Assembly: GCF_018919165.1 (NCBI RefSeq) | Contig: NZ_JAHLQM010000004.1 | Location: 60,414-124,413, forward strand | Origin: Amphibacillus sp. MSJ-3 | GTDB lineage: Bacteria; Bacillota; Bacilli; Bacillales; Amphibacillaceae | Length of the DNA: 64,000 bases | Direction: 5' to 3' | Made by a program: the position numbers and the translations under genes | Shown here: positions 1 through 9,680 of the stretch, piece after piece | Layout of the letters: the number at the start of each line of letters is the position of its first letter | How positions within the stretch are numbered: position 1 is the first letter of the stretch | Notes under the pieces: model-generated | Told to the model about the DNA's origin: nothing | The model's database searches: none | What the model saw: only the letters and a program-made list of their open reading frames with translations

Positions 1-1
1 C

Positions 2-1303
2 CATGTTAAATATAAAGGCGATCTCGATATTAAAGATTTTAACATAGTGAAAAAAGGGTTCTTGTTCCCCTTTAAAAGAAGACATGGCAATAATCCATCA
101 CAACTATTAAGAAGAAAGGAAGTATTGCAACTTGAGACGCAGCTAACACCTGCTAAATTAGAAGGTGGTTTACTATATAAAAATGGTCTAATTGATCGTT
201 CAACTATGACAGTTGAGTTAATTAAGAAAGCAGATCAATTGGGAGCTAAGATGATGAATTATTCAAAAGTAACGCACTTCATTTTTGATGAGAATGATTC
301 CATCACAGGTGTAGAAGTAGAAGATCAGATAACAGGTGACTTGTCTTTCATTTACGCCCGTCAAATGATCAATGCGACAGGCCAGCCGATTGATCAAATC
401 AAAGGCGTAAAGCAGTCATTCCAAAAGGTGACTCCATTACAAAATGTAAACAAGCAATCACAAATTCTGATAAATCATCCACCATTAACTAAACATGTTT
501 TATCATTTAATGACAATGATAGTGAGGCATTTTTAACTGTTATTCCATTAGGAAGTCAGTTTTTAATTACTGCTACAGAAGAAGTAAAACAACCGATTGA
601 TTTTGAGCAGACACTCAAGGTAGAAAAATTAGAGCAATTTTTAAGAGCCTATAATCGGATCATTCCAGGCCAGGATTTGACAGTAGAACAAATTTCAGAT
701 GTGAAAGTCGCTTATGAGAGAAAGTATCAATATAAGGATGATCTTACTGATCTTGTTTTATTTTCAAAGTCTGGTTTAATCACAGTTTTAGGGACTTCAA
801 TTACATCTTACCGTTTATACGCAAGTGAAATTGTTGATGTCGTGGCTAAGGGATTGAAAAAAGAGTTAAATATACTTTATTCTGAATCAGATACAAAGAT
901 TATTTCAATTAATAAAGCGCCTAAAAAGTTGATGGAAGATTTATATCAATCATCGGAAACAATGTTGATAAGCGATCAGAAATTGGCTGAGATCATTGTT
1001 TCCTATGGTGACCAAGCTGCCGATGTCTTATCATATGTTAATCAAAGTGACCCATATATTAAACGTTATCAAATTGACAGATTATTGTGTGTTGAATTGT
1101 TATATTGCATAGAGAATGCAGCAATCTATACACCTTTAGATTTCTTTATACGTCGCTCTAGATTAACCTATGATCGAACTGATTTAATCAATCAGTCAAG
1201 TGGGATCTTAAATTTATTAGCGGACCAACTCGCTTGGACAGAAGAAGAACGTTCTTACTTTGAGAGAGAACTAAGAATTTGGTTGCATGACCTAAATCGT
1301 TAA
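2..1303 (+). CDS. GlpD-like FAD-dependent oxidoreductase (5' end outside window)
   Basis: The reading frame is open from base 2, so the GTG at 47 is probably internal and the N-terminus, with the FAD-binding glycine motif, lies outside the window. About 433 residues remain, against roughly 555 in GlpD. The remainder aligns by eye with the middle and C-terminal cap of aerobic glycerol-3-phosphate dehydrogenase: GGLLYKNGLID, INATG, SYR, and near the end TPLDFFIRRSR followed by a helical tail. Positions that bind substrate in GlpD look changed: the KGIHLV histidine region reads KQSQILI, and the GGKLTGYR lysine region reads GTSITSYR. I infer a divergent paralogue that may not use glycerol-3-phosphate. 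A hairpin at 1396-1434 may end the transcript. Confidence 0.7.
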   Translation, partial: HVKYKGDLDIKDFNIVKKGFLFPFKRRHGNNPSQLLRRKEVLQLETQLTPAKLEGGLLYKNGLIDRSTMTVELIKKADQLGAKMMNYSKVTHFIFDENDSITGVEVEDQITGDLSFIYARQMINATGQPIDQIKGVKQSFQKVTPLQNVNKQSQILINHPPLTKHVLSFNDNDSEAFLTVIPLGSQFLITATEEVKQPIDFEQTLKVEKLEQFLRAYNRIIPGQDLTVEQISDVKVAYERKYQYKDDLTDLVLFSKSGLITVLGTSITSYRLYASEIVDVVAKGLKKELNILYSESDTKIISINKAPKKLMEDLYQSSETMLISDQKLAEIIVSYGDQAADVLSYVNQSDPYIKRYQIDRLLCVELLYCIENAAIYTPLDFFIRRSRLTYDRTDLINQSSGILNLLADQLAWTEEERSYFERELRIWLHDLNR

Positions 1304-1395
1304 ATTCTAAAGTAGATTGTTTGTAAAAGTTTTAAGATGGAAGTCGTGTCGCAAACCAAGGTTTACATTGGATTTGTTAATCCCTATACGCAAAG

Positions 1396-1434
1396 GGAGT
1401 ATTTTAAGAGCAATTCATCGAAGGATAATACTCC
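1396..1434 (+). terminator. Possible terminator hairpin after the GlpD-like gene
   Basis: GGAGTATT (1396-1403) pairs with AATACTCC (1427-1434) across a 23-base loop, followed by a pyrimidine-rich ACTCTCTTTT. The loop is long and the U-tract imperfect, so this is tentative. Confidence 0.35.
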
Positions 1435-1479
1435 ACTCTCTTTTGACAAAATATAAGAAAACTATAAAAGAGGCAACAG

Positions 1480-2490
1480 ATGACGAAAACGAATAACGAC
1501 CAAATAAATAAACATACTAAAGCTGTCATCCCCTTTATCCCGGAAGCTGATTTTTATTTCTCTAAAGGGGTTGATGCTTTTTATAAAAGGAAATTTGACC
1601 TTGCTTTAAAGTGGATGAAAAAGGCGGCAGAGGCTGATCCAAATGAAGCACTTTATCCAGCTCAAATGTCGATCGTCCACACAGAAATGGGCGCTTATCA
1701 TTTAGCCAATCAAATCTTAACAACACTTCTAGAAAACCATAGTGAAGATTATCCGGATTGTTACTATTTAATCGCCAATAATTGTGCCCATCTTGGTTTA
1801 TTAAAAGATGCACAGAAATATGCCTCGATTTATTTGGATAAACAACCAGATGGGGATTTCAAATCGGAAGCTGAGCAACTGCTGACATTATTAGAACTCA
1901 GCCTAGCTGATTACGATGATGAGATTGATATTCTACAAGAAGATGAGCTGATGATTTATCAGGAAACAGCCTTTTATCACTTACAGAGGAAAGAATGGGA
2001 ATCTGCCCGTGCGATTCTGACCGAAATGATCGGCCGTTTTCCCAGTCATATCATCGCACAGCATCAGTATCACTATGCTCTTTTCTTTACGGGTGAACGA
2101 AAGAAAGCAATCGAATTGGAGGAAGCAATTTTTCGGCAACAGCTTGATTCCACACAATCAATGACAAATTTAATTGTCTTTTATTATGAAGAAGGAAAAA
2201 TCGATCAGATGGAAATCATTTTAAAACAATTAGAAAATATCTATCCAATTCATTTTGATCAATCCTTGCGTGCTGCTGCTACATTTGCTCATGTTAACTA
2301 TTTCGATCAAGCTTATCAGCGTTTTAATTTATTGCCTAAAGCCAAACTTAAAGCTAATCTAGATTATTTCCGTTACTACGCTAAGACAATACATGCATTG
2401 AAATCAGAATATCAAGCAGAGAAGATTTGGGCTGAAGGTTGTAAACTGCATCCTGATTTAGCCTCTGAATCAGTACCCTGGCTAGATTGA
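1480..2490 (+). CDS. yvcD: Tetratricopeptide-repeat protein, YvcD-like
   Basis: A 336-residue soluble protein of helical repeats. The first clear TPR is at about residues 27-60 (FYFSKGVDAFYKRKFDLALK, then an AAEADPNEALY turn), and further degenerate repeats run to the C-terminus (for example YHLQRKEWESARAILTEM). TPRs are protein-binding scaffolds and no catalytic motif is visible. Its position just upstream of trxB matches B. subtilis yvcD, which is the main reason for the name. AAAGAGG stands before the ATG at suitable spacing. Its function is unknown; a bridging role in an envelope or redox complex would be guesswork. Confidence 0.75.
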   Translation: MTKTNNDQINKHTKAVIPFIPEADFYFSKGVDAFYKRKFDLALKWMKKAAEADPNEALYPAQMSIVHTEMGAYHLANQILTTLLENHSEDYPDCYYLIANNCAHLGLLKDAQKYASIYLDKQPDGDFKSEAEQLLTLLELSLADYDDEIDILQEDELMIYQETAFYHLQRKEWESARAILTEMIGRFPSHIIAQHQYHYALFFTGERKKAIELEEAIFRQQLDSTQSMTNLIVFYYEEGKIDQMEIILKQLENIYPIHFDQSLRAAATFAHVNYFDQAYQRFNLLPKAKLKANLDYFRYYAKTIHALKSEYQAEKIWAEGCKLHPDLASESVPWLD

Positions 2491-2573
2491 CAAATCTGTG
2501 AGCAGATAAGTAGACGGCTTTGTTTTAAAATACGATAATGGGTATATAAATGAATCTTCTTTAAGGATTTTGA

Positions 2574-3545
<972 letters not shown>

Positions 3546-3681
3546 TCCCTATCTAGAGATTGAAATTAAAAAGATAAGAAGCTTTACCTGATCTTAACCA
3601 GCCTGTAACACGACTGAAACAGAGATAAGTTATACTAAAGATAATTAATTAACCCCCTTTTTTAAATATATTTTATTGATG

Positions 3682-3711
3682 CACAGACAAAATTTTGTCT
3701 GTGTTTTTTTT
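3682..3711 (+). terminator. Rho-independent terminator after trxB
   Basis: An 11-bp self-complementary stem (CACAGACAAAA / TTTTGTCTGTG, 3682-3703) is followed at once by eight Ts. It lies about 140 bases downstream of the trxB stop. Confidence 0.8.
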
Positions 3712-4015
3712 GTTCAATGTTAATAAAGGAAAGCGGAGTTGGCAAAGTGACTTATTTGAATTGATGGTTATTTAGAAGAAATAGGTGGTTTTTTATTTGT
3801 TTCTACACTTCTGATTTTAAAAAAACTAGCGGAAAAGATTCATCATTTGTGTTGATTAACTTTTAAAAATTAAAAAATATCCCTTTCCTTTTAAATGTTT
3901 TTTAATAACAAACATTGATATGGATGGGTTCTCCTTAATTTACTCTATGGACACATTGATGCTATTTAGATACGATTTATTTGCGATAAATGATCGACTT
4001 ATTATATTAAATGCT
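3712..4015. other. AT-rich non-coding stretch
   Basis: No ORF with a ribosome binding site is seen on either strand. It marks the start of the accessory island that separates trxB from yvcI. Composition is more AT-rich than the flanking core genes. Confidence 0.5.
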
Positions 4016-4032
4016 AAAGGAGTCCGGAAAAA

Positions 4033-4373
4033 ATGGGCGAAGTAGTGACAAACAAACAGATATTACAAGCCGTTTTGGATTTAGCAAGTGGACAGACTCC
4101 CTTAGAGAAAAAATCGATACAGTTGAAACTAGGCTGAACGCAAGAATTGATGAGGTCACTACTAGGTTGGATGCAACACATACTAAAATCGATGCTGTCG
4201 AAGCCAAATTAAGTGAAAAAATTGATGCAGCAAGAATCGAATTAAAACAAGGGATAGAAAAGGTGGATAAAACAGTAGATTTGACAAATAGAAAATTTTC
4301 GATTGTTTCTGAAGGTCTGATGACGTCACAGGCTGAGATAAGAGAGTTACAAAGTGTTAATAACTTGCTTTAA
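4033..4373 (+). pseudogene. Frameshifted small coiled-coil protein
   Basis: A good ribosome binding site (AAAGGAG, 4016-4021) precedes ATG 4033, which opens MGEVVTNKQILQAVLDLASG but soon meets a stop. The adjacent frame (stop at 4373) continues a plausible protein from TDSLREKIDTVE through heptad-like repeats (TRLNARIDEV, TRLDATHTKID, AKLSEKIDAA) to LQSVNNLL. Joined near 4092-4096 they give about 114 residues: a short N-terminal helix and a long coiled coil. Adding one CAGA unit at GGACAGACTCC would restore the frame, so slippage in a tetranucleotide repeat is one explanation. I do not recognise the family; short coiled-coil proteins of this type are frequent in mobile elements. A sequencing error cannot be excluded. 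Confidence 0.55.
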
Positions 4374-4384
4374 TCTACTCCCTA

Positions 4385-4570
4385 TTAACCGAACGTTTTT
4401 CTCATAGTGTGCCTTCCTATATCATCACGTTCTAAAAAGTTACCAGCATTTCTTAACATTCTATAAACTTGCGATGTTGTAATGTGATGATTGCCTTTTT
4501 GGCTCTTAAACAAAAACTTATCTTCATGTTTATCCTTTGTGTAAATATCTAATTCATTTAAATAAAACAT
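4385..4570 (-). pseudogene. Tyrosine recombinase/integrase remnant
   Basis: The 61-residue frame contains KFLFKSQKGN, then ITTSQVYRMLRNAG, and ends in IGRHTMRKTFG. The HxxR of RHTMRKT matches the HTLRKTFG segment of the catalytic core of phage-type tyrosine recombinases. The rest of the catalytic domain, including the later histidine and nucleophilic tyrosine, is missing because a stop follows FG. The N-terminal part is absent upstream. It is therefore a dead fragment, useful mainly as evidence that an integrative element once sat here. Confidence 0.7.
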
Positions 4571-5045
4571 TAATTTAAATGTAAAATAGGGAAGGGTAGC
4601 TGAAAGAAATAATCAAGGTGGATACTCTATTTAGATAAATAGGTTTAGAATGGTTTTTCTAGAATAGAAATTCAACAGATGTAAAGGTATTTTAAAAGTA
4701 TAGAATGTAATGAAAAGTAAAAAACAAACATTGCACTTCTAGTCATAATTATAGAAAGACAATGCTTGCTATTCCTTGTACATAGTTGAAAGTGTATCGA
4801 AATGTTGTGATTATGATTTATAAAAAATAGTGTTTCATAAAGTAACTATTTCTATTTATCCCCATGTATAAACAGCATTATAGATAATACAGCCAAATAC
4901 AATAGTCCAATGTGTATGTTAATTACATTCAAGATATATTTAATATAATAATCGGTTGTTAACATTAGGCCGCCTTCAGAATTCAAAAAAGAGAGTTCAA
5001 AGTAACGAATTAGTTATCTAAAAAATAGTAGGTATTCTACAGGAT
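4571..5045. other. AT-rich non-coding stretch between recombinase remnant and ABC genes
   Basis: No convincing gene, RNA or strong hairpin is seen. Very AT-rich, consistent with decaying island DNA. Confidence 0.4.
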
Positions 5046-5630
5046 TTATGAGTCATTAAGTATATGTTTTTTCACAAAAGATATCTTATTTAGTGGTTCT
5101 GTTTCATGGGTGGTAATAATTATACCTTTATCCATAGAAATAAGATTATTAAATTGATCACACATGTACTCCTTACCGCTAGTATCAACACCTGAAAAAG
5201 GTTCATCAAACAAATACCAATCTCTGTCTAGACAACAAATTGTTGAAAAGTAAAGCCTTTTTCGTTCGCCACCAGATAAAGATCCAATTCTCTTATTCCA
5301 ATTACTTGTAAACTCTTCTGTTAAACCATATTTTTCAGCGTATTCAAAAAATAAGGTTTTATAGTTTTTAATTCCTTCCAATGAAAAAACAAAGTGCACA
5401 AAGTCTTTAAATTTTAACTTATAAGAAAAGTAGAGGTTCTGATTTAAATAAACAAGGCTATCGTTCCCACTTATTTCTCCAGTATATTTCTGATTAAGGT
5501 TACTAATACAATCAAGCAGCGTTGATTTCCCTGCACCATTCGGTCCATATATGTAATTGAATCCCTTATTTAACGTCATATTCACATTATGCAAAATATC
5601 TTTGTAAGTCACACTATTAATCTTTATCAT
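5046..5630 (-). CDS. ABC transporter ATPase subunit
   Basis: The nucleotide-binding half of a small ABC transporter, about 194 residues. It has Walker A GPNGAGKST (about residues 29-37), signature LSGGERKRL, Walker B WYLFDEPF and the switch histidine in TTHE. I place the start at ATG 5630, because AGGTG stands six bases upstream; a GTG at 5639 is the longer alternative. The stop of the permease gene overlaps this ribosome binding site, so the two are translationally coupled. The ATPase is short for the family and probably serves a peptide, bacteriocin-immunity or drug exporter; the substrate cannot be read from sequence. It is more AT-rich than core genes and lies in the accessory island. Confidence 0.85.
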   Translation of the reverse strand: MIKINSVTYKDILHNVNMTLNKGFNYIYGPNGAGKSTLLDCISNLNQKYTGEISGNDSLVYLNQNLYFSYKLKFKDFVHFVFSLEGIKNYKTLFFEYAEKYGLTEEFTSNWNKRIGSLSGGERKRLYFSTICCLDRDWYLFDEPFSGVDTSGKEYMCDQFNNLISMDKGIIITTHETEPLNKISFVKKHILNDS

Positions 5631-5635
5631 AATTA

Positions 5636-6310
5636 TCACCTGCTTTCTAGTGATATCACAGAGTATTTTTTCAGACTAAATAAGCCGAGTATAATCGAGG
5701 AAATGGAAACAATTGAATATAGAATGTATCCATTAAGTGTATGATCAATTAAAAGGTCCCCAACTATTCTAATGAGGTTGAAATGATTAAAATCAGTCGA
5801 GAAGAGAGTAATAAATGATACTAACATTAATATTGAGACAATAGTACTTACGTCATTTGCGTTTATTTTTGTGATCAGCGTTAAAGTGAATGACAAAAAT
5901 GCTATAGGTATAGAAAGAATTATTAAAAAAGTTGAATAGTATGTCAACTGAAACATATTGAATTGAAAAATTATACTGGCAGTTATATTAAAAAGTAAGA
6001 AACTAAAAAAAATAAACGTCATTTGTGTTAATATGTTAGCAAAAAAGAATTCGTATCTAGATTCTGTTATTGAAAAGTAAGTTTTAAGTAATCCCTCATT
6101 TCTCAATTTTGCAGCATGGATTCCAACTCCGTAAAAAAAACATGAAATAATGATAAATGCCCAAAAGAAACGAAGGTCATACAAAGAATGGATATTATTG
6201 ATGTTTAGAGTCAAAAATATAACTGGCAACAATAGTGACCATATTAAAGTGAAAATTTCATTTCTTAACATCTTAAGATTCAATATATAATAAGCTTTAA
6301 CTACTCTCAT
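5636..6310 (-). CDS. ABC transporter permease subunit (ABC-2 like)
   Basis: A 224-residue hydrophobic protein with about six predicted membrane segments, for example LIWSLLLPVIFLTL, FFWAFIIISCFFYGVGI, IPIAFLSFTLTL and TIVSILMLVSFITLF. It is the first gene of a two-gene operon with the downstream ATPase, and has a clear AAAGGAG ribosome binding site seven bases before ATG 6310. The fold and pairing fit small ABC-2 type exporters. No binding protein, peptide precursor or modification enzyme lies nearby, so the cargo is unknown. Confidence 0.75.
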   Translation of the reverse strand: MRVVKAYYILNLKMLRNEIFTLIWSLLLPVIFLTLNINNIHSLYDLRFFWAFIIISCFFYGVGIHAAKLRNEGLLKTYFSITESRYEFFFANILTQMTFIFFSFLLFNITASIIFQFNMFQLTYYSTFLIILSIPIAFLSFTLTLITKINANDVSTIVSILMLVSFITLFSTDFNHFNLIRIVGDLLIDHTLNGYILYSIVSISSIILGLFSLKKYSVISLESR

Positions 6311-6503
6311 AATAAGCTCCTTTCTTTTATGGGAATGGAATTACCACGATGTTTTAGTCCAATGATAATCCCATATTATCTTCAATAAAATCATATATTG
6401 AAGAAGGATATAGTTTTGGATTCAAATGTGGGATCAGTTTTCATCTTGTGAAATGTTGTTTAATGGAGAAAGTGGATTGTCTTTATTTAGTCATTCTAAT
6501 AGT

Positions 6504-6746
6504 CTAGCTTCTTGGAGTGCTTGGTTTCCTTAGAGCTTCTTCATCGTTCTTATCTATCCCAGTTCTTGATGTAATGAGCTTATTCTCGGAGAGTAAAATG
6601 ACAAAATAAACCGAGGAACTTGTTAGATTTTTAGCTCGAAACAGTTCAACTTTTTCGCTAGAATAATATATCTTTATTATCAAATGATTAAATTTTTCCT
6701 CTTTCTTTATATAGACTCCTGGGTATTTATACCAAAATAACATCAT
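6504..6746 (-). CDS. Hypothetical protein, possibly a gene remnant
   Basis: An 80-codon open frame upstream of the ABC pair (FNHLIIKIYYSSEKVELFRA, then SSSVYFVILLSENKLI). The centre looks protein-like, but there is no ribosome binding site before either ATG and the C-terminus (LRKPSTPRS) looks like read-through. I do not recognise a family. The DNA just upstream on the same strand contains further short protein-like stretches broken by stops, so this may be the surviving piece of a larger decayed gene. Confidence 0.3.
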   Translation of the reverse strand: MMLFWYKYPGVYIKKEEKFNHLIIKIYYSSEKVELFRAKNLTSSSVYFVILLSENKLITSRTGIDKNDEEALRKPSTPRS

Positions 6747-7059
6747 TTCATTTTTCTCTATAATATCAAAATATCTAAAAGTAAAATATCAATAGCTTTT
6801 AGATAATCCATTGCTTCTAATTCTTCTTCCCTTAATAAACATACTTCTCTATAAAATTTCAAAATCCTTCTTTAATTCTGAATAAATTGCTAAATCTCTT
6901 AAAAATTACGAATAGGTTTTTACCTTTAGTATATCGTATAAAATCATTGTTTATGAGAATTCTTGTGAACCAAGTACCGCAAAGAACCACAAAAAATCCA
7001 ATTTGATGAGGTTTGAAATAAGTTTATCCATATAACTAGCCTTAATCCGATGTAACAAA
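6747..7059 (-). other. Decayed coding-like DNA, island edge
   Basis: On the minus strand, short stretches such as FLRDLAIYSELKKDFEIL and REVCLLREEELEAMDYLKA lie in different frames separated by stops. This suggests an inactivated gene, perhaps a regulator, but the family cannot be named. Confidence 0.35.
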
Positions 7060-7095
7060 TATAACCCCCAATACCTTTAAGGATTGGGGGTTATA
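7060..7095. terminator. Strong inverted repeat, probable terminator of the P-type ATPase gene
   Basis: TATAACCCCCAAT and ATTGGGGGTTATA form a long stem capped by an inner CCT/AGG pair. The U-tract is weak on both strands. Lying about 155 bases past the ATPase stop, it could work as a terminator or RNA-stability hairpin. Confidence 0.5.
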
Positions 7096-7249
7096 TAGCA
7101 GCTTGATTCGTTTATCTTACACTAAGCAAGGGGAGAGTTCCTCAACTATAATAAAACGGATCAACCGCTCTAGGTTGGGAATAACAATCGATCATTCCCA
7201 TATGCATTTTAAATAGATTATTTCAGGCAGTGAAAGTGATTTTGAATAT

Positions 7250-9103
7250 TTACCGTTTCGCCTTATAGCCGAGTAAGCGCATGGCATTGAGGATGACGGC
7301 AAGGATACTTGCTTCATGAACGAGCATTCCAATGGACATATTCATCCAATCACTAAAGAATACACTTGCTAATAGGACGAGGACAACCCCAATGGCAATG
7401 ATTATATTTTGTATCATATTATGAGCAGTTGCCTTCGTTAAGCCTAAAGCATGTGGTAAACGACTAAAGTCTGAATTCATCAACACAAGATCAGATGTTT
7501 CAATCGCGACATCTGTTCCGTTCCCCATTGCAATACCGATATCTGCCAAGGCTAAGGAAGGACTGTCATTCACCCCATCACCGACGAAGGCTACAATTTC
7601 ACCCTTAGCTTGTAAATTTTTCAGATAAGCTGCCTTATCTTCGGGTAACATATGCCCATGCGCTTCAGTTAAACCAAGTTCTGAACTGACTAAATCAACT
7701 GTTCCCTGATTATCACCTGAGAGAACGACTAAGTTTTTTACACCTAAGCGTTTTAGTTTTTGTAGATCATCCTTTACTTTTTGACGGATTTGATCCCGTA
7801 TACCCAGCAGAATTTTTAATTCTCCATCAACTGATGTAAGAACGAGGGAATTTCCATTTGCCTCATATTTTTTAATATCTGTCCGAATTTGTTCATCTAA
7901 TCTAACATTTTCAATTTCCATTAAAGCAAGATTTCCAACCGCAACTCGGTGGTCATTGACTGTTGCAACAATCCCTCCACCTTTTATCACTTCTGTGTCC
8001 ACCACTGTAGAAAGTTCTACTTCACCAATATCATCCAGAACGGCTTTGGCTAAGGGGTGATCAGATTCATGCTCGATACTCGCTAGGTAGCCCCGTGCTT
8101 CTTCTATATTTGACCCATAATATTTTTTTTCAGCAACTTTTGGGTTGCCCACTGTTAATGTTCCTGTCTTGTCAAAAATAATCGTATCGACCCGACTAAA
8201 ATCATGAATGACTTCGCTCCCTTTTAAAAGAACACCATGACGTGCCCCATTACCGATTCCAGCCACGTTTGAGACAGGGACTCCAATGACTAAGGCACCC
8301 GGACAACCTAAGACTAAGACTGTGATGGCTAATTCAATATTTTGTGAGAACAGCCAAACAAATATGGCTAAAACTAATACAGCGGGTGTATAGTATTTTG
8401 CGAAGCGATCGATAAAGCGTTCTGCTTCAGATTTTGAATCTTGTGCTTCTTCGACTAATTCAATGATTCTACCGAATGTCGTATCTTCACCAACTCGATC
8501 TGTCTTAATTTGAATTGTCCCATTTTCTAAAATGGTCCCAGCAAATACATGGGCATCTTTACTTTTTCGAACCGTTTCTGATTCACCTGTGATACTCGCT
8601 TCATTAATGTATCCCTCACCTGTTAAAACAGTTCCATCTACTGGTACTTTGGCACCTGTTTTAACGAGCAAAATATCACCCTCATCCACATCATCAACTT
8701 CTACTTCTATAAATTGCCCATCATCCATTTGCTTTAAGGCACTTTCAGGGGCAATTTCTGTTAATTCTTTAATCGCTGATCGTGTTTGGTTTAATGTACG
8801 TTGCTCTAGGTAACTACCAAATAAAAATAAAAATGTTACAATTGCTGATTCTTCAAAGTTTTGAATTAAAAAAGCACCAACAACAGCAATGGTTACTAAT
8901 ACATCAATACTAACAACTTTCACTTTTAAAGCTTGATAGGCTTGAATGGCAATTGGTGCTACACCTAGAATTGAAGCAATAATTAAGGTTCCATTAAAAA
9001 GGGTCATATTATCTAGAGCAAATCGACCAAAAAAACCAAAAATAATGAGTAATCCACTTATCCATGTCAATCGTTTTTTTTGTTGCAGGATCATTTTTTG
9101 CAT
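7250..9103 (-). CDS. Heavy-metal P1B-type ATPase with CPG motif
   Basis: A 617-residue membrane pump that drives a metal ion across the membrane with ATP. Visible are the TGES actuator loop (about 172-175), the membrane motif GCPGALVIG (CPG at 267-269), the phosphorylated aspartate in DKTGTLT (311-317), the SDHPLAK histidine-proline motif, and the hinge GDGVNDSPSLALADIGIAMG. It has no N-terminal HMA domain; a separate HMA protein is encoded just upstream. Copper pumps normally carry CPC, so CPG makes the metal uncertain. The start has an excellent GAGGAGGAG site. A promoter at 9164-9169 with an Fnr-type box centred at -41.5 predicts activation under low oxygen. Confidence 0.92.
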   Translation of the reverse strand: MQKMILQQKKRLTWISGLLIIFGFFGRFALDNMTLFNGTLIIASILGVAPIAIQAYQALKVKVVSIDVLVTIAVVGAFLIQNFEESAIVTFLFLFGSYLEQRTLNQTRSAIKELTEIAPESALKQMDDGQFIEVEVDDVDEGDILLVKTGAKVPVDGTVLTGEGYINEASITGESETVRKSKDAHVFAGTILENGTIQIKTDRVGEDTTFGRIIELVEEAQDSKSEAERFIDRFAKYYTPAVLVLAIFVWLFSQNIELAITVLVLGCPGALVIGVPVSNVAGIGNGARHGVLLKGSEVIHDFSRVDTIIFDKTGTLTVGNPKVAEKKYYGSNIEEARGYLASIEHESDHPLAKAVLDDIGEVELSTVVDTEVIKGGGIVATVNDHRVAVGNLALMEIENVRLDEQIRTDIKKYEANGNSLVLTSVDGELKILLGIRDQIRQKVKDDLQKLKRLGVKNLVVLSGDNQGTVDLVSSELGLTEAHGHMLPEDKAAYLKNLQAKGEIVAFVGDGVNDSPSLALADIGIAMGNGTDVAIETSDLVLMNSDFSRLPHALGLTKATAHNMIQNIIIAIGVVLVLLASVFFSDWMNMSIGMLVHEASILAVILNAMRLLGYKAKR

Positions 9104-9156
9104 GAATTCTCCTCCTCTTTCTAATCACATTTTAAATTGATATTCATTTTTCTTTA

Positions 9157-9205
9157 TAGATTAACTATATCGTGTTAATAGTTTAGAAAAATTGATCCCT
9201 ATCAA
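9157..9205 (-). promoter_or_regulatory. Fnr-type box and promoter for the P-type ATPase gene
   Basis: TTGATccctATCAA (9192-9205) is a perfect match to the Fnr half-site pair TTGAT-N4-ATCAA. On the minus strand a TATAGT -10 (9169-9164) predicts a start at about 9157, which puts the centre of the palindrome at exactly -41.5, the classic position for an Fnr/Flp activator. Confidence 0.75.
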
Positions 9206-9253
9206 GATCTGAAATTAAAATTTGAAATGTAATTGAAGACTAAAATTTGAGAT

Positions 9254-9326
9254 AAAAAAACTAGAGCTTAGTGTTTTGTCATGATAAATAATCATTTAAA
9301 AATGATCTAACTTATCTAAGCCCTAG
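9254..9326 (-). terminator. Terminator after the hemerythrin-like gene
   Basis: Read on the minus strand, CTAGGGCTTAG (9326-9316) pairs with CTAAGCTCTAG (9271-9261), followed by seven Ts (9260-9254). A smaller hairpin sits inside the loop. It separates the HMA/hemerythrin-like unit from the ATPase gene. Confidence 0.65.
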
Positions 9327-9347
9327 AAGATAAATATGATAGTTTAA

Positions 9348-9641
9348 TTAGGCATTCTTATAGAGTTGCTCTGCTTCTTTTAATAAGTCAAATGTAGCAA
9401 CAACTGTTCCACAAGTATCATCTGGTGCCTGGTAATTGTTTGTCAGTTCACGTATTTTTTCAAATTCCGGTCTTAAATCTGCCTCTTTATCTTGTTTGTA
9501 TTTTTCACTAATATTTTGGAAGGTACTTCGAAGTTCTTGGAATTCTGGGTGATGTTCACCGTGAGCACGAATGATTGCCTTTGTATAAAGATTTAATGTA
9601 TCGAACTGTTCTAATCTAAATTCTGAAAAGCTTTTAGCCAT
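9348..9641 (-). CDS. Short hemerythrin-like (ScdA/Ric-related?) protein
   Basis: A 97-residue helical protein. The segment IIRAHGEHHPEFQEL resembles the histidine-rich HxxHHPE element of hemerythrin-like iron proteins such as the Ric/ScdA iron-sulfur repair family, but the protein is much shorter than those (around 220 residues). A cysteine occurs near the end (DDTCGTVV). It has a clear ribosome binding site (AGAAAGGATG) and lies 39 bases after the HMA gene, so the two probably share the Fnr-type promoter upstream. A role in binding iron or sensing oxygen/NO during anaerobic growth is inferred, and the family assignment is tentative. Confidence 0.5.
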   Translation of the reverse strand: MAKSFSEFRLEQFDTLNLYTKAIIRAHGEHHPEFQELRSTFQNISEKYKQDKEADLRPEFEKIRELTNNYQAPDDTCGTVVATFDLLKEAEQLYKNA

Positions 9642-9680
9642 TTGTTGTTCATCCTTTCTAAATTTAATATCTGACTTTTA

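Noticed and set aside
1443..1468. TTGACA and TATAAA just before the TPR gene
   Set aside because: Spacing of 14 bases is too short for a SigA promoter, and the -10 is only 11 bases from the start codon.
7250..9140. Long plus-strand frames opposite the P-type ATPase (8532-8813, 8946-9140)
   Set aside because: Shadows of a clearly coding minus-strand gene.
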